Below, one piece after another: positions 1 through 11,797 of a stretch of 64,000 bases of DNA. The stretch lies in assembly GCA_947579605.1 (NCBI GenBank), contig OX388312.1:23273313-23337312 (forward strand), written 5' to 3'. Positions within the stretch are counted from its first letter, which is position 1. Every line of letters begins with the position of its first letter. The stretch comes from Athripsodes cinereus (Eukaryota; Arthropoda; Insecta; Trichoptera; Leptoceridae). The notes under the pieces are model-generated. The model saw only the letters and a list, made by a program, of their open reading frames with translations. It was not told where the DNA came from and searched no databases. The position numbers and the translations under genes are program-made.

Positions 1-150
1 AGTTCTCGAAAACGGACGCGCGTTGAGTAAAAGAAATCAACATTAAAAATTGCATGAATCAGGAGAAAGCGAAAGACTAATATTAGGAAAGATCATGTCG
101 TATCGTTTTCTCTGCCTAGCCCACTAGAGATATGGCGTGAGAATATATTA
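1..150 (+). mobile_element. Decayed LINE-A 3'-end fragment
   Basis: This stretch aligns by eye with the last 150 bases of the better-preserved LINE-A copy ending at 11188. Shared landmarks are the cgcgttgagtaa segment, the ggaagcgaa-like segment, the ttctctctgccta segment and the ggcgtgag end. It has many substitutions and small gaps and no usable frame, so it is an old copy. The left end is cut by the window, so how far it extended cannot be seen. Confidence 0.7.
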
Positions 151-1385
151 TATTGCAAGTGAAATATGCACATAACTGACATTCATTAATGAAATATGTC
201 AAATAAATTAACTTATTTTATTGTTTTTTTTTATAAGTAGGTATATTTAGTGTCATAGAATGAAACAGCTTTTTTTTATTTAGACTATATTAATTTCTCT
301 TAGAAACCGACCATGAAGCAACAATGTTGAAGTAAGAAATTTCTCAGAAAACCTACAGAAGATCTGTCAGCTATTTAGAAACTATGCGATGGAAAGGATT
401 TGAAACTGAACATGAGCATAGTTTAAAATCACACAACATTTTCTAAGAAATCTTTCCTATAATATCCTATAAAATATTTCAGATAGATAGATAAACATTT
501 GGGATAATACTCTTCAAGAATGTTTTCAAGGATTATGGCTTTGCTGTTTAGGTATTTTATATCATTTTCACACAATGTTACTAACGTAGGCGACAGATAT
601 TCCGATGTCGACTACTAAGATTTTCACGATCAAACGGCTAGTCCTTTAACTCGCATTTTTTGTGGTACATCTTGCCATAATAAAATAGGTATATAATACG
701 TATTTTAATCATTTATTTAACACTCTACTCGATAGCATACTTTGGAGACAAGGCATTTATTGAAATTTTGCGCCAATAATCTTATCTTTTCCTGTAGCGT
801 CCGAAGTAATGGGAACTATGTGTTGGGAAAGAATGTCGTCTAGGCAGATGGAAATCTTACGGGCGAAAAAAGTGTACGTACATAAACATAGCATGTTGTA
901 TCTGGTTCGTAAGATACTGTATGGTGTATGATTTGTCTGTTAGTATAATCTGTCTAAAAATACATTATAATGCGATTCAAATGCAACAACTGCATCCATG
1001 ACGTTATGTGAACTGTAGGTTTACATTCGCATAAAGAATATTACTTTGACTACTACGCAGATCACATAAAAACATACTATAACTTTAAACTTATCGTCAA
1101 TGTAGTGAAAATTTCAGTATCAAACTTTTACTCGACTCAAGTTTCATGGTATGAAAGTGTCTTTTAAAATTCACACACTGTTTGCTTCTATATCTTACAC
1201 GCAATCCGCCTAGCATAAAAATAAAATTTGAATATTGTTATTATTCTAAAGGAAATGTTAAATATTTGATATATTATCTTTGCCTTGTGTCACTGGCGGT
1301 ATTAATGTTATGTTTTCTATTCTCTTGTATTATCCACAATGGTTTTAGTTCACTCTCAAGTTAACATTCACTGTGAATATTTTAT
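151..1385. other. AT-rich stretch, no feature seen
   Basis: Only short AT-rich open frames occur (the longest about 60 codons), with no recognisable protein similarity and no repeat shared with the rest of the window. Confidence 0.5.
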
Positions 1386-1465
1386 ATCTTATGGCACAAA
1401 GAGGACGACTTCTATATTCATTACATGCAGTAAAACCGCTGGCTGCAGCACTTGAGAGATATGAC
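1386..1465 (+). mobile_element. SINE-1 fragment (3' half)
   Basis: The segment contains the SINE-1 landmarks seen in the complete copy at 45924-46177: a ggcac-aagaggac motif, tacatgcag, and then the ctggct segment. Only the 3' half is recognisable and it is diverged. Confidence 0.5.
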
Positions 1466-3792
1466 GAGACGGTACGGTAAGAACTTAATAAATATGGGGA
1501 AAGATCATTTGTCATTGACACCGTTTAGTAGCTATTTGGAAAGGATAGCATATGTACATGTTGCCTCTCAAACAGGTTTTATTTTTCTATTTTGTATACT
1601 ATTACGGTAAATTCCAGATATGGCGTAGGTAGGTATTGGGCTAAGTACACATAACTAATGAACCGATTGTTAAGTATTTCCATGTCGTGAAGATGACAGA
1701 TATATTAATAGAATTGGCACACAAGTAATAAAATACCATAATTGGAAATATTGAAACAAGTATTTTGTTCTACTATGGATTAACGCACATGAGAGAGATG
1801 TCTTTTAACTTCTCAAGTAATTTTCAATCTTAAGATTTTTTGCATTAACAATATCAGAATAGTGACAATATTCAATCGATTGCTGATCTTGAGAAAAACA
1901 GATAGGAAGTTATACCTACATGTATATCTTGTGACTGAATAGGTGTAGCAAAAAAATCTTGGGTGGTGTGTTTTATGAATTTCTGATGTCAACCTATTCT
2001 TTCCGGGAATACCACTGATTGTATTGAAATGCTATTGTTACTATTGGTCTTGATCTCCAAAATTGTTCATCCTTGTAGTAGTTATACCGGCACTTATCCC
2101 CTTAGTACAGATAAGATAAAACATTGATTTATGTCCAGACTTCCCGCCAAAAACTGTACGCTGCTGCATCTGTTTCCGACATCAAGACGATCGAATGTGA
2201 CGGTTCGAGTAAAATATGGCGTCAATTTCCCTATCGAATCCTTCGAAATGAACACGTCTCAAAAATCAATCTATTCGATAACATTATTTTTTATTTCTTT
2301 CCCCTCTTTTCCTTCTTAACCCTATTTCATTTTACTTTATAAATGTGCAGTCATATTATTAGAACATGGTTCACTGTTTATAGGATAGCCAGTAGCTGCT
2401 AGGCTATTTGCAACCCTATTATTCTACAACCTTAATTTTAAATCAATATTCTTAAGTCTTCGAAATACTCAAGACCATTTTTAAAATTATTATCTCAAAT
2501 TACCCCTATTCCATACATTTAATATTTTTGACAGATATATTTCGCCCACTGTATAATGATTGTATTTAATTTGAATCCATTTCTCTTTAAAATCATTTGT
2601 GTTGTAATCAATGTACAAAAAAGGTACATATTTATTTTTAACAATAGGTATTGTTTCAAAATCCTGTACGTGAATATGTCACAGTTAAGTTTAATATTGA
2701 TAAAAATTATAGAAAAAATATATTTTACAAATTGACCAGAGAATCGAGTATTTTCAAACGACATATTTAAGAAAATTTTGAGACAATGTAAAAAAATGTT
2801 TTCAAATATGTAAATGTTTTTCATTTATTATCACCGATTTCGTACAACTTTTTATGTTCATTAAATTAGAAACACTATGTAGAGAATTAAGTCATATATG
2901 GTGACATTAATTTAAATAGGTATTTCACTTCAGCGAGAATCGTTATCTATGCTTTTTAGCATCAGTGAGATGAACATTTTTGTTTTAATTTCAATGATAT
3001 ATCAATATAAATTTGATAAAATAAATTTGTTATAGGTATATTATGTAGATGCAAATATGAAAAAAACTGTGCTTTATTTATAGCAATAAGTATAAGTCTT
3101 TCAATCAATATCCAATCGCAATAATATTGTTAAGAAATATTATCAGCATGTGCTTTCTATTAAATTTTTAGATAGCTTTTTATTTGAGAAAAACATTATT
3201 TTTATAAAATTAAATAAGTAAATACGTGGTCCTCAATGTAGGTACTGTAGATAAATATCTATAGCCAAAATCAACGTTCGAACAATTTTTATCACCATTA
3301 TAAATATGAGTATGTTCAACAGTTTCAACTCCGTATTCTAATTTCACATCGAATAACAGCCCTTGAAGATGGCCACTACAGAAAAAGTTGAAAAGTTTTG
3401 TCGAACTCAGAAAATTATGTAGACTTTAACTTACTTCTTAAACTTCTCGCCATAACACATTTATTTACTGAGTGGACTCCATAAAAAAACAACCAGACGA
3501 TACGTTAACAAGGAAATATGAAACCTTTGTAGGAGATCCCGATGTAGAATAACATAATTCAAACAAAAAATAAACGAAAAAACTAATTTAGTAGATAGTC
3601 CAAAAATGTTTCAAAATGACACCAGCTGTACCTACTGTTACATAGTTACGCGCAGTATATAACAAACTTTTACAATAATTTACGCTCGACAACAGGCTAA
3701 CTAGCGGACGACGAAGGGACGTGGGTAATTCATTTAACAATTAAAACTTTTAAAACGTTACGTATTTCTCTAACACACATATGTACACAGGT

Positions 3793-3794
<2 letters not shown>
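1466..3794. other. AT-rich stretch, no gene recognised
   Basis: Two overlapping short frames at 2124-2342 sit in a slightly GC-richer patch but resemble nothing I know and lack an obvious start context. Another frame at 2519-2824 on the minus strand is very rich in Ile, Asn, Phe and Lys, as expected of random AT-rich DNA. I see nothing else. Confidence 0.45.
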
Positions 3795-3826
<32 letters not shown>

Positions 3827-3833
3827 GGTACCT
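3795..3833. repeat. (AG)n microsatellite
   Basis: An uninterrupted run of about 19 AG dinucleotides. It is not visibly attached to a retroelement tail. Confidence 0.95.
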
Positions 3834-4057
3834 GCTCAATTTGTGTCCAGTAAAGTCAAAAGGTAGTACTTAATTTGGACATGTTTTCATAATATAGGCA
3901 CTCAAGTCCAGCGCCACTATCGCTAGATAAAATGTAAACATGGTGTGTAACATTATATTGTAAAGTATTTTTTTTTAAATCAGTATACGTAATTCAGATA
4001 CAATATACATACGTACATAATTATCAATGCTAGTATTTTGTGCTACTATTCTGAGAT

Positions 4058-4195
4058 TAATTGGGTTAGTTGGAAGAGATCGCGCCTTTATGATAAACTC
4101 GCCCTCTCTATATTGATTATATCTTATATTTTTCTAGAAAATTATATGTATTGTGATCAATGTACAGCAAGGAATGAATAGATAAATAAATAGTT
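4058..4195 (+). mobile_element. LINE-E 3'-UTR fragment
   Basis: The segment begins with gggttagttggaag and continues through a gataaactcgccc block to an A-rich end (aatagataaataaata). The same block occurs at 38875 and, inverted, at 32950, 48595 and 52940, where it follows a LINE reverse-transcriptase tail. It is therefore the 3' untranslated end of that LINE family, inserted as a short 5'-truncated copy. Confidence 0.7.
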
Positions 4196-4984
4196 TTTCG
4201 ATATCTTCATTATATAGATTAATACTTCCCTGATTTGTGTTCCATGAAAAACTGAATGAATGCGAAAAAAGAGAACGTACCTTGTGTACAAGAACGATTT
4301 GGCGTTTCATCCTTTTTTACTTAAGGCTTCATATTATACTACTACTCGATGGCCGATTTTTCAATTGAAAAAATATATGTGGGACTGTTTAATATTTTAA
4401 TATGATCATGAACTTCCGCCAAATATCGTCAGTCAATAAGTAAAATCTGAAAAGATACAAGTAAAAAGTTATCTTATGTGGCACATTTTTTCATCACGTA
4501 CCGAACCTCACGAATCCAAAATGTACTACTAGGTAGCATAATTTCATTTATTTATTTTATACTAACGAACCTTTTCAATTTCGTTGTTTTGTTCACTTCT
4601 ATGTGACATTGTGTAACCAAACACTAGAGGGCATTATTTGACTACGAGATTGTTGTTTATTAGAAAAAAATGGAACGTTTTCGGGAACGCTTTTTGTTAT
4701 CAAAACCACCCACCCTTGTGCCCACAAACCCATATTTTACTTGTACAATATAATACGTACCCACCTATATACTTATAGCGACTTTAACAGTCACTGGCTC
4801 TGCTATGTACCTACTTACTTCTAAATACATTTCTTACGAAATGAACTTTGATTTTCAATTGTATTGATTTAATTTTCTATAGGTATTAGCCAAAAATAAT
4901 TATTATCTTTTTTCACAACTTTTCCGACAATCTGGACATTTTCTCTTCGCAAAAGTAGATATGATAACGACATCACAAACTTAG
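4196..4984. other. No feature seen
   Basis: AT-rich, no frame of interest and no repeat that I can link to the families in this window. Confidence 0.4.
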
Positions 4985-5085
4985 GAATGCTATGAGAAGA
5001 GGTGACTCAAGTGGTGCAAGGACTCTCTGAATGGAAGAAACTGGTTTCTGTCCTTAGTAGGAGCGTCAAAGGATGATTTCATTGA
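4985..5085 (+). mobile_element. LINE-C 3'-end fragment
   Basis: The segment matches the last 100 bases of LINE-C (27355-27660): the ggaatg-gaagaggtgac block, then ctctgaatgga, ctggtttctg and ggagcgt. In the intact copies these encode the C-terminus ending in SREER. This copy is diverged and followed by a degenerate gatgat tail. Confidence 0.7.
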
Positions 5086-5205
5086 TTTGAATAATTTTTC
5101 CAATCATGTTTTTTACAATGAAAAATATATGCTTGTAACGCCATGTCCCGATTTCCTAAAACCTTATATATTTTCACGATTTATCAAGTAGATGTTCATA
5201 TTTGT

Positions 5206-5258
5206 CTGCTGGCTACTCCAATTGTGGGATATGCCGTGATGGTGTAGTAGTAGTAGTA
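5206..5258 (+). mobile_element. 5'-truncated SINE-1 with target duplication
   Basis: About 53 bases of the SINE-1 3' end, ending in gatatgccgtgatgg and a (TAG)n tail. It is bracketed by direct copies of gtagatgttcatatttgt (5188-5205 and 5259-5276). The repeat overlaps the TAG tail, so the exact edges are uncertain by a few bases. This shows that SINE-1 uses target-primed insertion and can be strongly 5' truncated. Confidence 0.85.
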
Positions 5259-5276
5259 GTAGATGTTCATATTTGT

Positions 5277-6335
5277 TTTTATTGACAATCTTTTGATTAT
5301 TGCTTCCAAATTTCTCTTTTTTCCATGTTTACACATATTTTAAAGTGACCATAAATTGCATTTATTTGACATTATACCTTCTCATAATGAAATTTGAAAT
5401 AAAATACTGTTTTACTTTAAATACAGTTATACTATACCCATTTCTGTGTGAAAAAAAATGTGTTGTGTCTATTATATATTTTATTGATGTACATAACTTA
5501 CTATAGTGTACATTAAATATTTCTACAACATATATCTTTATTACATAGAAATGGCTTGTGCCGTGAATCAAGTGAAAAAATAAATTAATAAATTTCCTGA
5601 ACGAAAATTCTCTAATTTGAAAAATTATTCTTCTTAGTCAACTTACGTCCGTCACAGGATGAAAACTTTCTCTACCTCTCATATTTTATTTGGCACAATT
5701 CATCTGCACCAACATTTATCATCAAAATGTAACAATCCATTATTTCATTTGAAATTATTAAGTGCGACATTTATTGTGATCGGTAATAAGCAATAAGCTT
5801 GTTGTGCATTATTTACATACCTTTGTACATGATATTATTATTTTAATAACAAAGTCTCTTCGGGGTGTGTCACGTCACAAATACGTTATTCCCCTAACAT
5901 AACCACAAGCAATATATTACACACTTTGTACAAACTGGAAATTCTTGTGACCTTTCCACTTTATTGGTTTACTTTTTTGCTTTCTCCACTGTTTATTTTC
6001 TTACCATGAAGGGACGTGATTTTGTGTTGAAATTGCTGGATATCTTTGAGTCTGGTGCTTGCTTGTTTGCTACAGTTGTAGGTACATATAATGTTATTTT
6101 TGTACAAAGAATTCCAGCTGAGCTGTTAGAGATTAAAATATTTTTAGCGATATGTAAAGAATGTAAACTGAGTATTACTTATTTGTGTACATAAAAAAAA
6201 ATCTAGACCAACCGCTGTGTCTTAGGTACAATCCACTTTTGTGAATTTTGAGTCTGTGAAATTTGCTTCTTTTGCATTTTGCAAAATATTTGAAATGTGT
6301 CAAGTTTAAAACAAAAGTATTAAGTCAATTTATCA
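5277..6335. other. No feature seen
   Basis: Overlapping AT-rich frames on both strands at 5300-5571 and one at 5964-6194 have no recognisable content. They are best treated as chance frames. Confidence 0.4.
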
Positions 6336-6475
6336 ATGCATACCATCACGGCATCTTCATCAAGGTAGGTAGCCAAGATATTCTTTATTTAATAAACATG
6401 TTAGTCATCCTCTCCGTGTCAATAAATAATAAAACAATTTGGAAGGGTGGAAAATTTTATCACTGAATTAAAGAC
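6336..6475 (-). mobile_element. SINE-1 copy, degenerate
   Basis: Read on the minus strand the segment carries the SINE-1 3'-half landmarks: the ggtggcaagtct-like block, a ggcacagaggat-like block, and ctacc-to-ccgtgatggtatgcat at the end. The copy is diverged and partly deleted. Confidence 0.6.
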
Positions 6476-6507
6476 GGAATCAACGGAGTAACTTAATTTC
6501 GGTAAAG

Positions 6508-6650
6508 TTCACTCATTCATTCATACAATCACGACAAATTCCATAAGTCAGCAGACTATGCATGTAAAAACATGCAAGTGTGATAAAGAGTACAAGTTAT
6601 ATACTTTCAGAATGGGTGTAATACCTCATCGCGGAATTGAATACGTTTTA
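6508..6650 (-). mobile_element. SINE-1 copy, degenerate
   Basis: A second minus-strand SINE-1 copy lies next to the one at 6336. It is recognised by the gcgatgaggtatt-accca block and the ctgctgactt-to-cgtgattgtatgaatg end. It is older and more diverged than its neighbour. Confidence 0.5.
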
Positions 6651-6956
6651 TTCCGAATACAGGATGTTTCATAACTTGATGAATTTCAAGATTTCGAGAT
6701 TTACATTTATTTTCTATCCATCTTTTCTAAGAATAATGAAGAGTTTTAAAAAAAGTTCACATCTATTATAAACTAATAACAAGAAGGAATAAATAGAAAT
6801 GTAATGTAAAGAATTGATAATTTGATATTTAAAAGAAAAAAAATCTTTTTGAAATTTTATTTTACATTATCTTAATATTTCATTTTAATGATAAATTTTT
6901 GACTTGATCAACATATAAGTATTATGTTAAATTATTGATTTAAATGTTTTTTAGTT

Positions 6957-7031
6957 TTGATATAATGAAAACAAAATTGTTTTTAGTTTAAAACAGTAAA
7001 ACTAAAAACAATTTTGTTTTCATTATATCAA
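6957..7031. repeat. Perfect 33-bp inverted repeat (hairpin)
   Basis: Arms 6957-6989 and 6999-7031 are exact reverse complements over 33 bases, separated by a 9-base loop. The sequence is AT-rich. No target duplication is clear. It could be the core of a palindromic miniature transposon or a snap-back copying event. No coding capacity is present. Confidence 0.92.
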
Positions 7032-7254
7032 TATAATGGAGTTTTACAAAATTAACGTCGACTCAATCAATTTTTTAGTTTTGTTTTTTTGGTTTTAATT
7101 ATTTACAAAAATAATCAATATCCATATACTAACGTTATTTTATTTCTATTTGCTGATTGGTTCATTTATCGTTGAAATTTTTTTAGGAAGTATTTATTGT
7201 GTTAAACTGTTTGTCTCTTAAGACTGTAAATAAATCAATCATCATCATTTTGAG

Positions 7255-7475
7255 CTCGATAGCCGTGGATGGGTCTTGGCTGAAACCAGTACTCACTTCC
7301 AATCTTGTCTATCCTTTGCTTTTGTCTTCTAGTTTGTGATCTGCAACGTGGATCCATCCATCGCAGTCTGAGCTTTCCTGGTCTTCACCGTCCTTGTGGT
7401 GTGAGGAGTGTGAGGCATTTTACAAAGTTATCGTCGTCCATTCAGATTATGTGACCATCCCATCTTATGTTAATA
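7255..7475 (-). mobile_element. LINE reverse-transcriptase C-terminal fragment
   Basis: On the minus strand the segment reads into the C-terminal tail typical of RTE-like LINEs, with a RPGK-type motif (GRRRPGKPRLRW-like, interrupted here) and a short atgatgattg tail at its 3' end near 7250. The frame is broken by stops and shifts. Only this short terminal part is present. Confidence 0.6.
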
Positions 7476-8540
7476 AATAAATCATCAAATAAATAAATAA
7501 GAGAATACTACTGCAGGTACATTTTTGAAATTTCTACTTCCTACATACACAAGATATATTATGTTAGAGCATTAGAGCGATATGTTATTTTTCAAGCATT
7601 TGTCACGAGCAATAACTTTATTTATAACAAGCGTCTCCATCGCATTATCTTAATAGCTCGTTTGAAACAAGATTTACATATTTTTCAGGTGACACACGCG
7701 ACAGCTAAGAGAGAAGAGAAAAAAAATACTTCGTTCATGGAATTCCACCTCCAACTCCCGCCGCATTAGATGTAGATATGTAATAAAATTCACAGCCTTT
7801 ATTTACATATTTTATTATGAAAGTATAATTTTATTTCGTTGTTTGTGCAGCAAAAAAATAGCAACGATTCTTCGCTTCGTGTCATTGGAATATCGTATGT
7901 ATGATTATTTTTAACAAGGAACCTTAAAAAATACTTTTTTTATAAAAGGATAAATCTGGATTTGAAATAAATCCGAATACACTTCCAGACACTCTCGAGG
8001 TAGAGTAAGTTGGTAGCGGATGTAATCAAGCCTGTGTTTCCCGATTGGAAATCAAACATTTCAATCTTGAGCTAATTAAACAGTTTTTATTTGTAACTAA
8101 TTACTCTGATTTAGAAATAATTTTATTTTGAAGTATTTCAACAAAAACGTACGTATTGAAAGATTTGGCTCAGAGTAACCTAGAGCTCAAGAAGCAACAA
8201 TAGACAGGGGTATCTGGAGAAAGTAATCCTTATGTGTAATTGAATCCCAATCTAATTGACTAGGGATAGAATATTATATATCGAGCGTGCAGTCCATAAC
8301 TTAACAAGCAGAAAATTTCCACAATTTTGATTTAATTGGTAAATACATACAATCAACGCCTCTCTTGTAAATACATACAATCAACACAAGCAAACAACTA
8401 TGCAAAATACACCGTTCTCTTTATTTATTATAGGTAATTATATTTAGTAATGGAATATTTCGAATTGTTAAACTATTGAACGGAACAAAGACTATGTATG
8501 TCTTAAAACAGTGCGATTATTATGTAGTATATTTCACTTG
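7476..8540. other. No gene; short direct duplication only
   Basis: AT-rich. The only structure noticed is a short direct duplication near 8339-8390 (taaatacatacaatcaac twice). Confidence 0.4.
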
Positions 8541-8660
8541 TTATTGTGCATACATACATACATACCATCACGTCGCTTCCCTCGCGGGGTAGGCAGAAAG
8601 GATCGAGTTTCACTTCCTTCTATCCTTGCATACATCTTTCGCTTCCGTCACTCTCATACA
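8541..8660 (-). mobile_element. LINE-A 3'-end fragment
   Basis: Reverse complement of the LINE-A 3' end: the gcctaccccgcgagggaa block, then ggtatgtatgtatg as a simple-repeat tail, which lies at the left because the copy is inverted. Two overlapping plus-strand frames here (8511-8803) are antisense artefacts of this repeat. Confidence 0.75.
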
Positions 8661-9955
8661 ATTCCTCATGCATGCTCACATTGCTCACCTGTTCAATGTG
8701 CTCTTTTATATTTGCCCGTAAACACGGTTTGCTATATCGACTTCATTATTATAATTATATTTCTAATATTGTATTTCACTTTCTGATAATGTTTTTTTGC
8801 TGACTTTCTTGTTGTTTTTTATGTTAATGTAAGGAAATTGTTTGTATTGCTTGTAAATGAGTCATTGTTGTAAAAGGCTTTTGTGCCGTTGAATGTATGT
8901 AAAAAAAAATAAAATAAAAAAATACTTGCTATTGTGCTTAAACATAACGAAATTACAAAAATGTCGAATACCGATTAAATATTTTTACTTGTTGAGATAT
9001 ATAATTGGACAGTCAATAAACATGTTTTTATATGCATATGAATTTATTTATTTTAATCTTCTTGCATATCATCATTCACATAACAAAATCAACAAATCAG
9101 TTTACATAATAAAAAATGCGATGATATGCACTAGCGAGATTATCACTATTTACTCATGGTTTTGTCAATAAAATCCTTTTCAATGAAAAACTCATAACTT
9201 TTATTCAAAGTTTTTTTAACATTATATTTGATGAAATCTGAATCGAAAATATAATCGATGTATACGAGAAATTTTTTAGGGACTTTTAAAAACATATATT
9301 ATTTTATTATTAGGTATATTCACTTCCATATATTCTGTTATAATGTATCATTCTGCATATTATGGTATAATATTCTGAAGGGAATGTAAATCTTAATGGG
9401 CATGTTGACACAGGGAAAGATTAGTAATACTCGTACTACATACAGGCATGTTGATAGAATGGATTAAAGTCAAGTCTTTTGAGAGACTGAGGTAGGAATG
9501 AATTATGAAATTTGTTTCATGAAAAGAAGGATAAGAAAGGAGATAATAATACAAGGTTGTTTAAGATTTCAGGACATTATTAAAAAGGACTAACTTTTGT
9601 AATCGTCAACTTTTAGGTACCTATTTAATAAGAATAGAAATTCTGCGAATAATTGATTTAAAAATGTCGTTTTAGGACAATTGTATTATCCTTGCGAAAC
9701 GAAACTTATTTAATTGAAATACAAAATTTACAATTTGATAGTTGCAGATTGGTTTTTATTCTCTATATTAAAATAATAACAAAGTTTATATGTTTGCTTT
9801 GTAATTTGTGACAAGTAAATTAATAATTGCTGTATTATGTGATTGTTCGTATGGATGCCTACTAATTTGAATTGACTATTATATAGTACCCATTCATTTG
9901 TTTATACATGGATGTTTATATTGATGATATTTGGTTGCATTTTTTGTTGTTATTA
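8661..9955. other. No gene; possible retroelement A-tail near 8890-8925
   Basis: At about 8880-8925 a gtgccgttgaatgtatg segment is followed by an A-rich run, which resembles a retroelement 3' end, but I cannot match it to another copy. The rest is AT-rich with no signal. Confidence 0.35.
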
Positions 9956-10096
9956 TTTTGGTTATATATATATATATTTATATGAATTACTTAACACCAA
10001 TTTATGTATTTGTATGTTTATATATGTATATATATTGTAAATGGCTATATGAGCCGTAAATTGAATAATAAATAAATAAATAAATAAAAAAAAATA
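9956..10096 (+). mobile_element. Possible retroelement 3' end with A-rich tail
   Basis: A (TA)n stretch, a ggctatatgagccgtaaattg segment and then (AATA)n followed by poly-A look like the 3' untranslated end of a retroelement. No coding part is recognisable upstream, so the family is unknown. Confidence 0.4.
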
Positions 10097-10196
10097 AAAA
10101 ATATTAAGCCATTCTCCTCTTCATTATAAACTTATATAAATTTAAAAAACATGTCATGGTTTGTGACACGTGTATGATATTATAATATACTACTAC

Positions 10197-10310
10197 TCTA
10201 CCATTTCACGGCATCACCCACAAGTGTGGTAGCCAGCGGAATGACTTCGTGTTGGAAAAATACACGTTATCCTCTAAAATAAGACATTCAGGAGAAGTGA
10301 TATGTAGTTG
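10197..10310 (-). mobile_element. SINE-1 copy, partial
   Basis: Minus-strand copy of the SINE-1 3' half, with ctggctaccacacttgtggg and the following gccgtgaaatgg end, plus cctgaatgtct upstream. It is truncated on the 5' side. Confidence 0.65.
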
Positions 10311-10394
10311 CTCATTGCTATGTAGTGATGAAAATATTCAATTTCTTATATGTACGTGCATTTTACAGAATATTTGATAATTTACAGAAAACAT

Positions 10395-11188
10395 ATATGT
10401 GTATGATAGTTGCAATTTGAATGGTTTGAAAATGAATGTTATGAAGACGAAAGTTCTTGTTTTTGAAAGAGAGAATGAAAAAACGATTTGCGAGATTAAA
10501 GTTGGTGACGAATGTCTGGAGCAAGTAAGTGAGTATGTATATTTGGGAAGTATGTTTACGAGGGATGGAAGATGCGATAGGGACATTGAAAGAAGGAAAG
10601 TGGCCGGTGCTAGAGTAAACGGTGCGCTTCGACCCATTGTCAGCAATGACAATGTGTCGAACATGGCTAAAATGCTGGTGCACAATACCATTCTGGTACC
10701 GTCACTTACGTATGCAAGCGAGACATGGACGTGGTTGAAGAAGGACGAAAGTGGAATAAATGCAGTATAGATGCGATCGTTGAGAAGAATGGTTGGTAAA
10801 ACGCTGCGTGATAGAGTGAAGAATGAGGATATTAGAAGAATGAGCGGATGCAAGAAGAGTGTTGTGGACAGAATGCGCGTGAATAAACTACGGTGGTTTG
10901 GGCATGTTGAACGAATGAACGAGGTAAGAATGACAAAGAGGATATACTTATCTGAAAGAAAGGGTGTGAGGAAACGCGGGCATCCGAGAACCACGTGGCT
11001 TGATCACGTGGATCAAATTCTCAAGGACGGCCGCGTGTTGAGTAAGAGGAACCGACGTGCGTGTATGAGGAACTGTATGAATGTGGAGGAAGCGAAGGAA
11101 GTGTGTAAAGATAGATCTGTTTGGCGTTCCGTTCTCTCTGCCTACCCCACTTGGGACACGGCGTGAGGGTATAGATAGATACATAGAA
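10395..11188 (+). mobile_element. 5'-truncated LINE-A with 13-bp target duplication
   Basis: This is a recent, 5'-truncated non-LTR retrotransposon. It is flanked by direct repeats of ttacagaaaacat (10382-10394 and 11189-11201). The coding part is the C-terminal end of a reverse transcriptase, ending with a TGA at 11164-11166. The DNA then ends in a (GATA)n-type tail. The same 3' end recurs at 1, 8541, 29575, 59797 and 63243. I cannot assign the clade firmly; the C-terminus resembles endonuclease-type LINEs of insects. Confidence 0.9.
10399..11166 (+). pseudogene. LINE-A reverse transcriptase C-terminal part, one nonsense codon
   Basis: The frame runs from 10399 to 11166 with a single in-frame TAG at 10768-10770 that splits it into 123 and 131 codons. 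Visible landmarks are a NGLKMNVMKTKV segment and a YLGSMFTRDG segment (the palm/thumb region downstream of the catalytic motif), then SETWTW, a RMVGKTLRDR segment, LRWFGHV and RKRGHPRTTW. The catalytic YxDD motif is absent because it lies upstream of the truncation point. The piece cannot make an active enzyme. A 218-codon frame on the opposite strand (10338-10994) is an antisense artefact. Confidence 0.88.
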
Positions 11189-11201
11189 TTACAGAAAACA
11201 T

Positions 11202-11792
11202 TGGAAAATCTTTTCTCTGCCAAAGACTCCAGATAAATTACTAAAGATGTCAAGGAACTGAGTATGAAAAAATGTTGAGTTATTATCATGTATCGTCATC
11301 CATATTATTATAATTTTAAGCCGCTGTGGACCGTCTTATTTTAAACATCAGCTCCAGCATTTGCCTTTGCACGATAACGGGGAAACCACAGAAAAACCCT
11401 TATCAGAGATGTGCATTTTTATCGAGGTTGCCTCTTCTATGTAGTTGAACTATAATTTAAGAGTTTGATGTATTTATATGACACAAGTTATAAGGTTATA
11501 ATTATTTTACAAAATTATGATAAAAATAAATATGTGTTTTAGGTGAATTTAGACAGAGAGTGAATAAATTATCTATTGGTCACAAAATATGTTGAGTTAA
11601 AAAATTAAAATGAACTTAATGACATTTGTCACGGATATTTGAGTTTGAAATATTCTCATTTATATTTTGATATGCCATCGGATATATTATTTTCAAATTG
11701 TATTTTCATATCGTATTTGAATGATGCTGTATAAAGTGTTTCTGAAGCTGCTTTTATATGTAGATATGTATGTTGAAACTTCAAAGGAAATA
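11202..11792. other. No feature seen
   Basis: AT-rich spacer between LINE-A and the BEL/Pao element. It has no frame or repeat of note. Confidence 0.45.
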
Positions 11793-11797
11793 CTAAG
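11793..11797. repeat. 5-bp target-site duplication (left) of the BEL/Pao element
   Basis: The bases ctaag lie immediately before the 5' LTR and are repeated immediately after the 3' LTR at 18426-18430. Five bases is the usual duplication made by LTR-retrotransposon integrases. Confidence 0.95.

Noticed and set aside
8511..8803. Two overlapping plus-strand frames (91 and 85 codons)
   Set aside because: Their GC-richer part is the inverted LINE-A 3' end, so they are antisense to a repeat.
10338..10994. 218-codon minus-strand frame
   Set aside because: It is antisense to the LINE-A reverse-transcriptase fragment, whose plus-strand frame carries the recognisable motifs.
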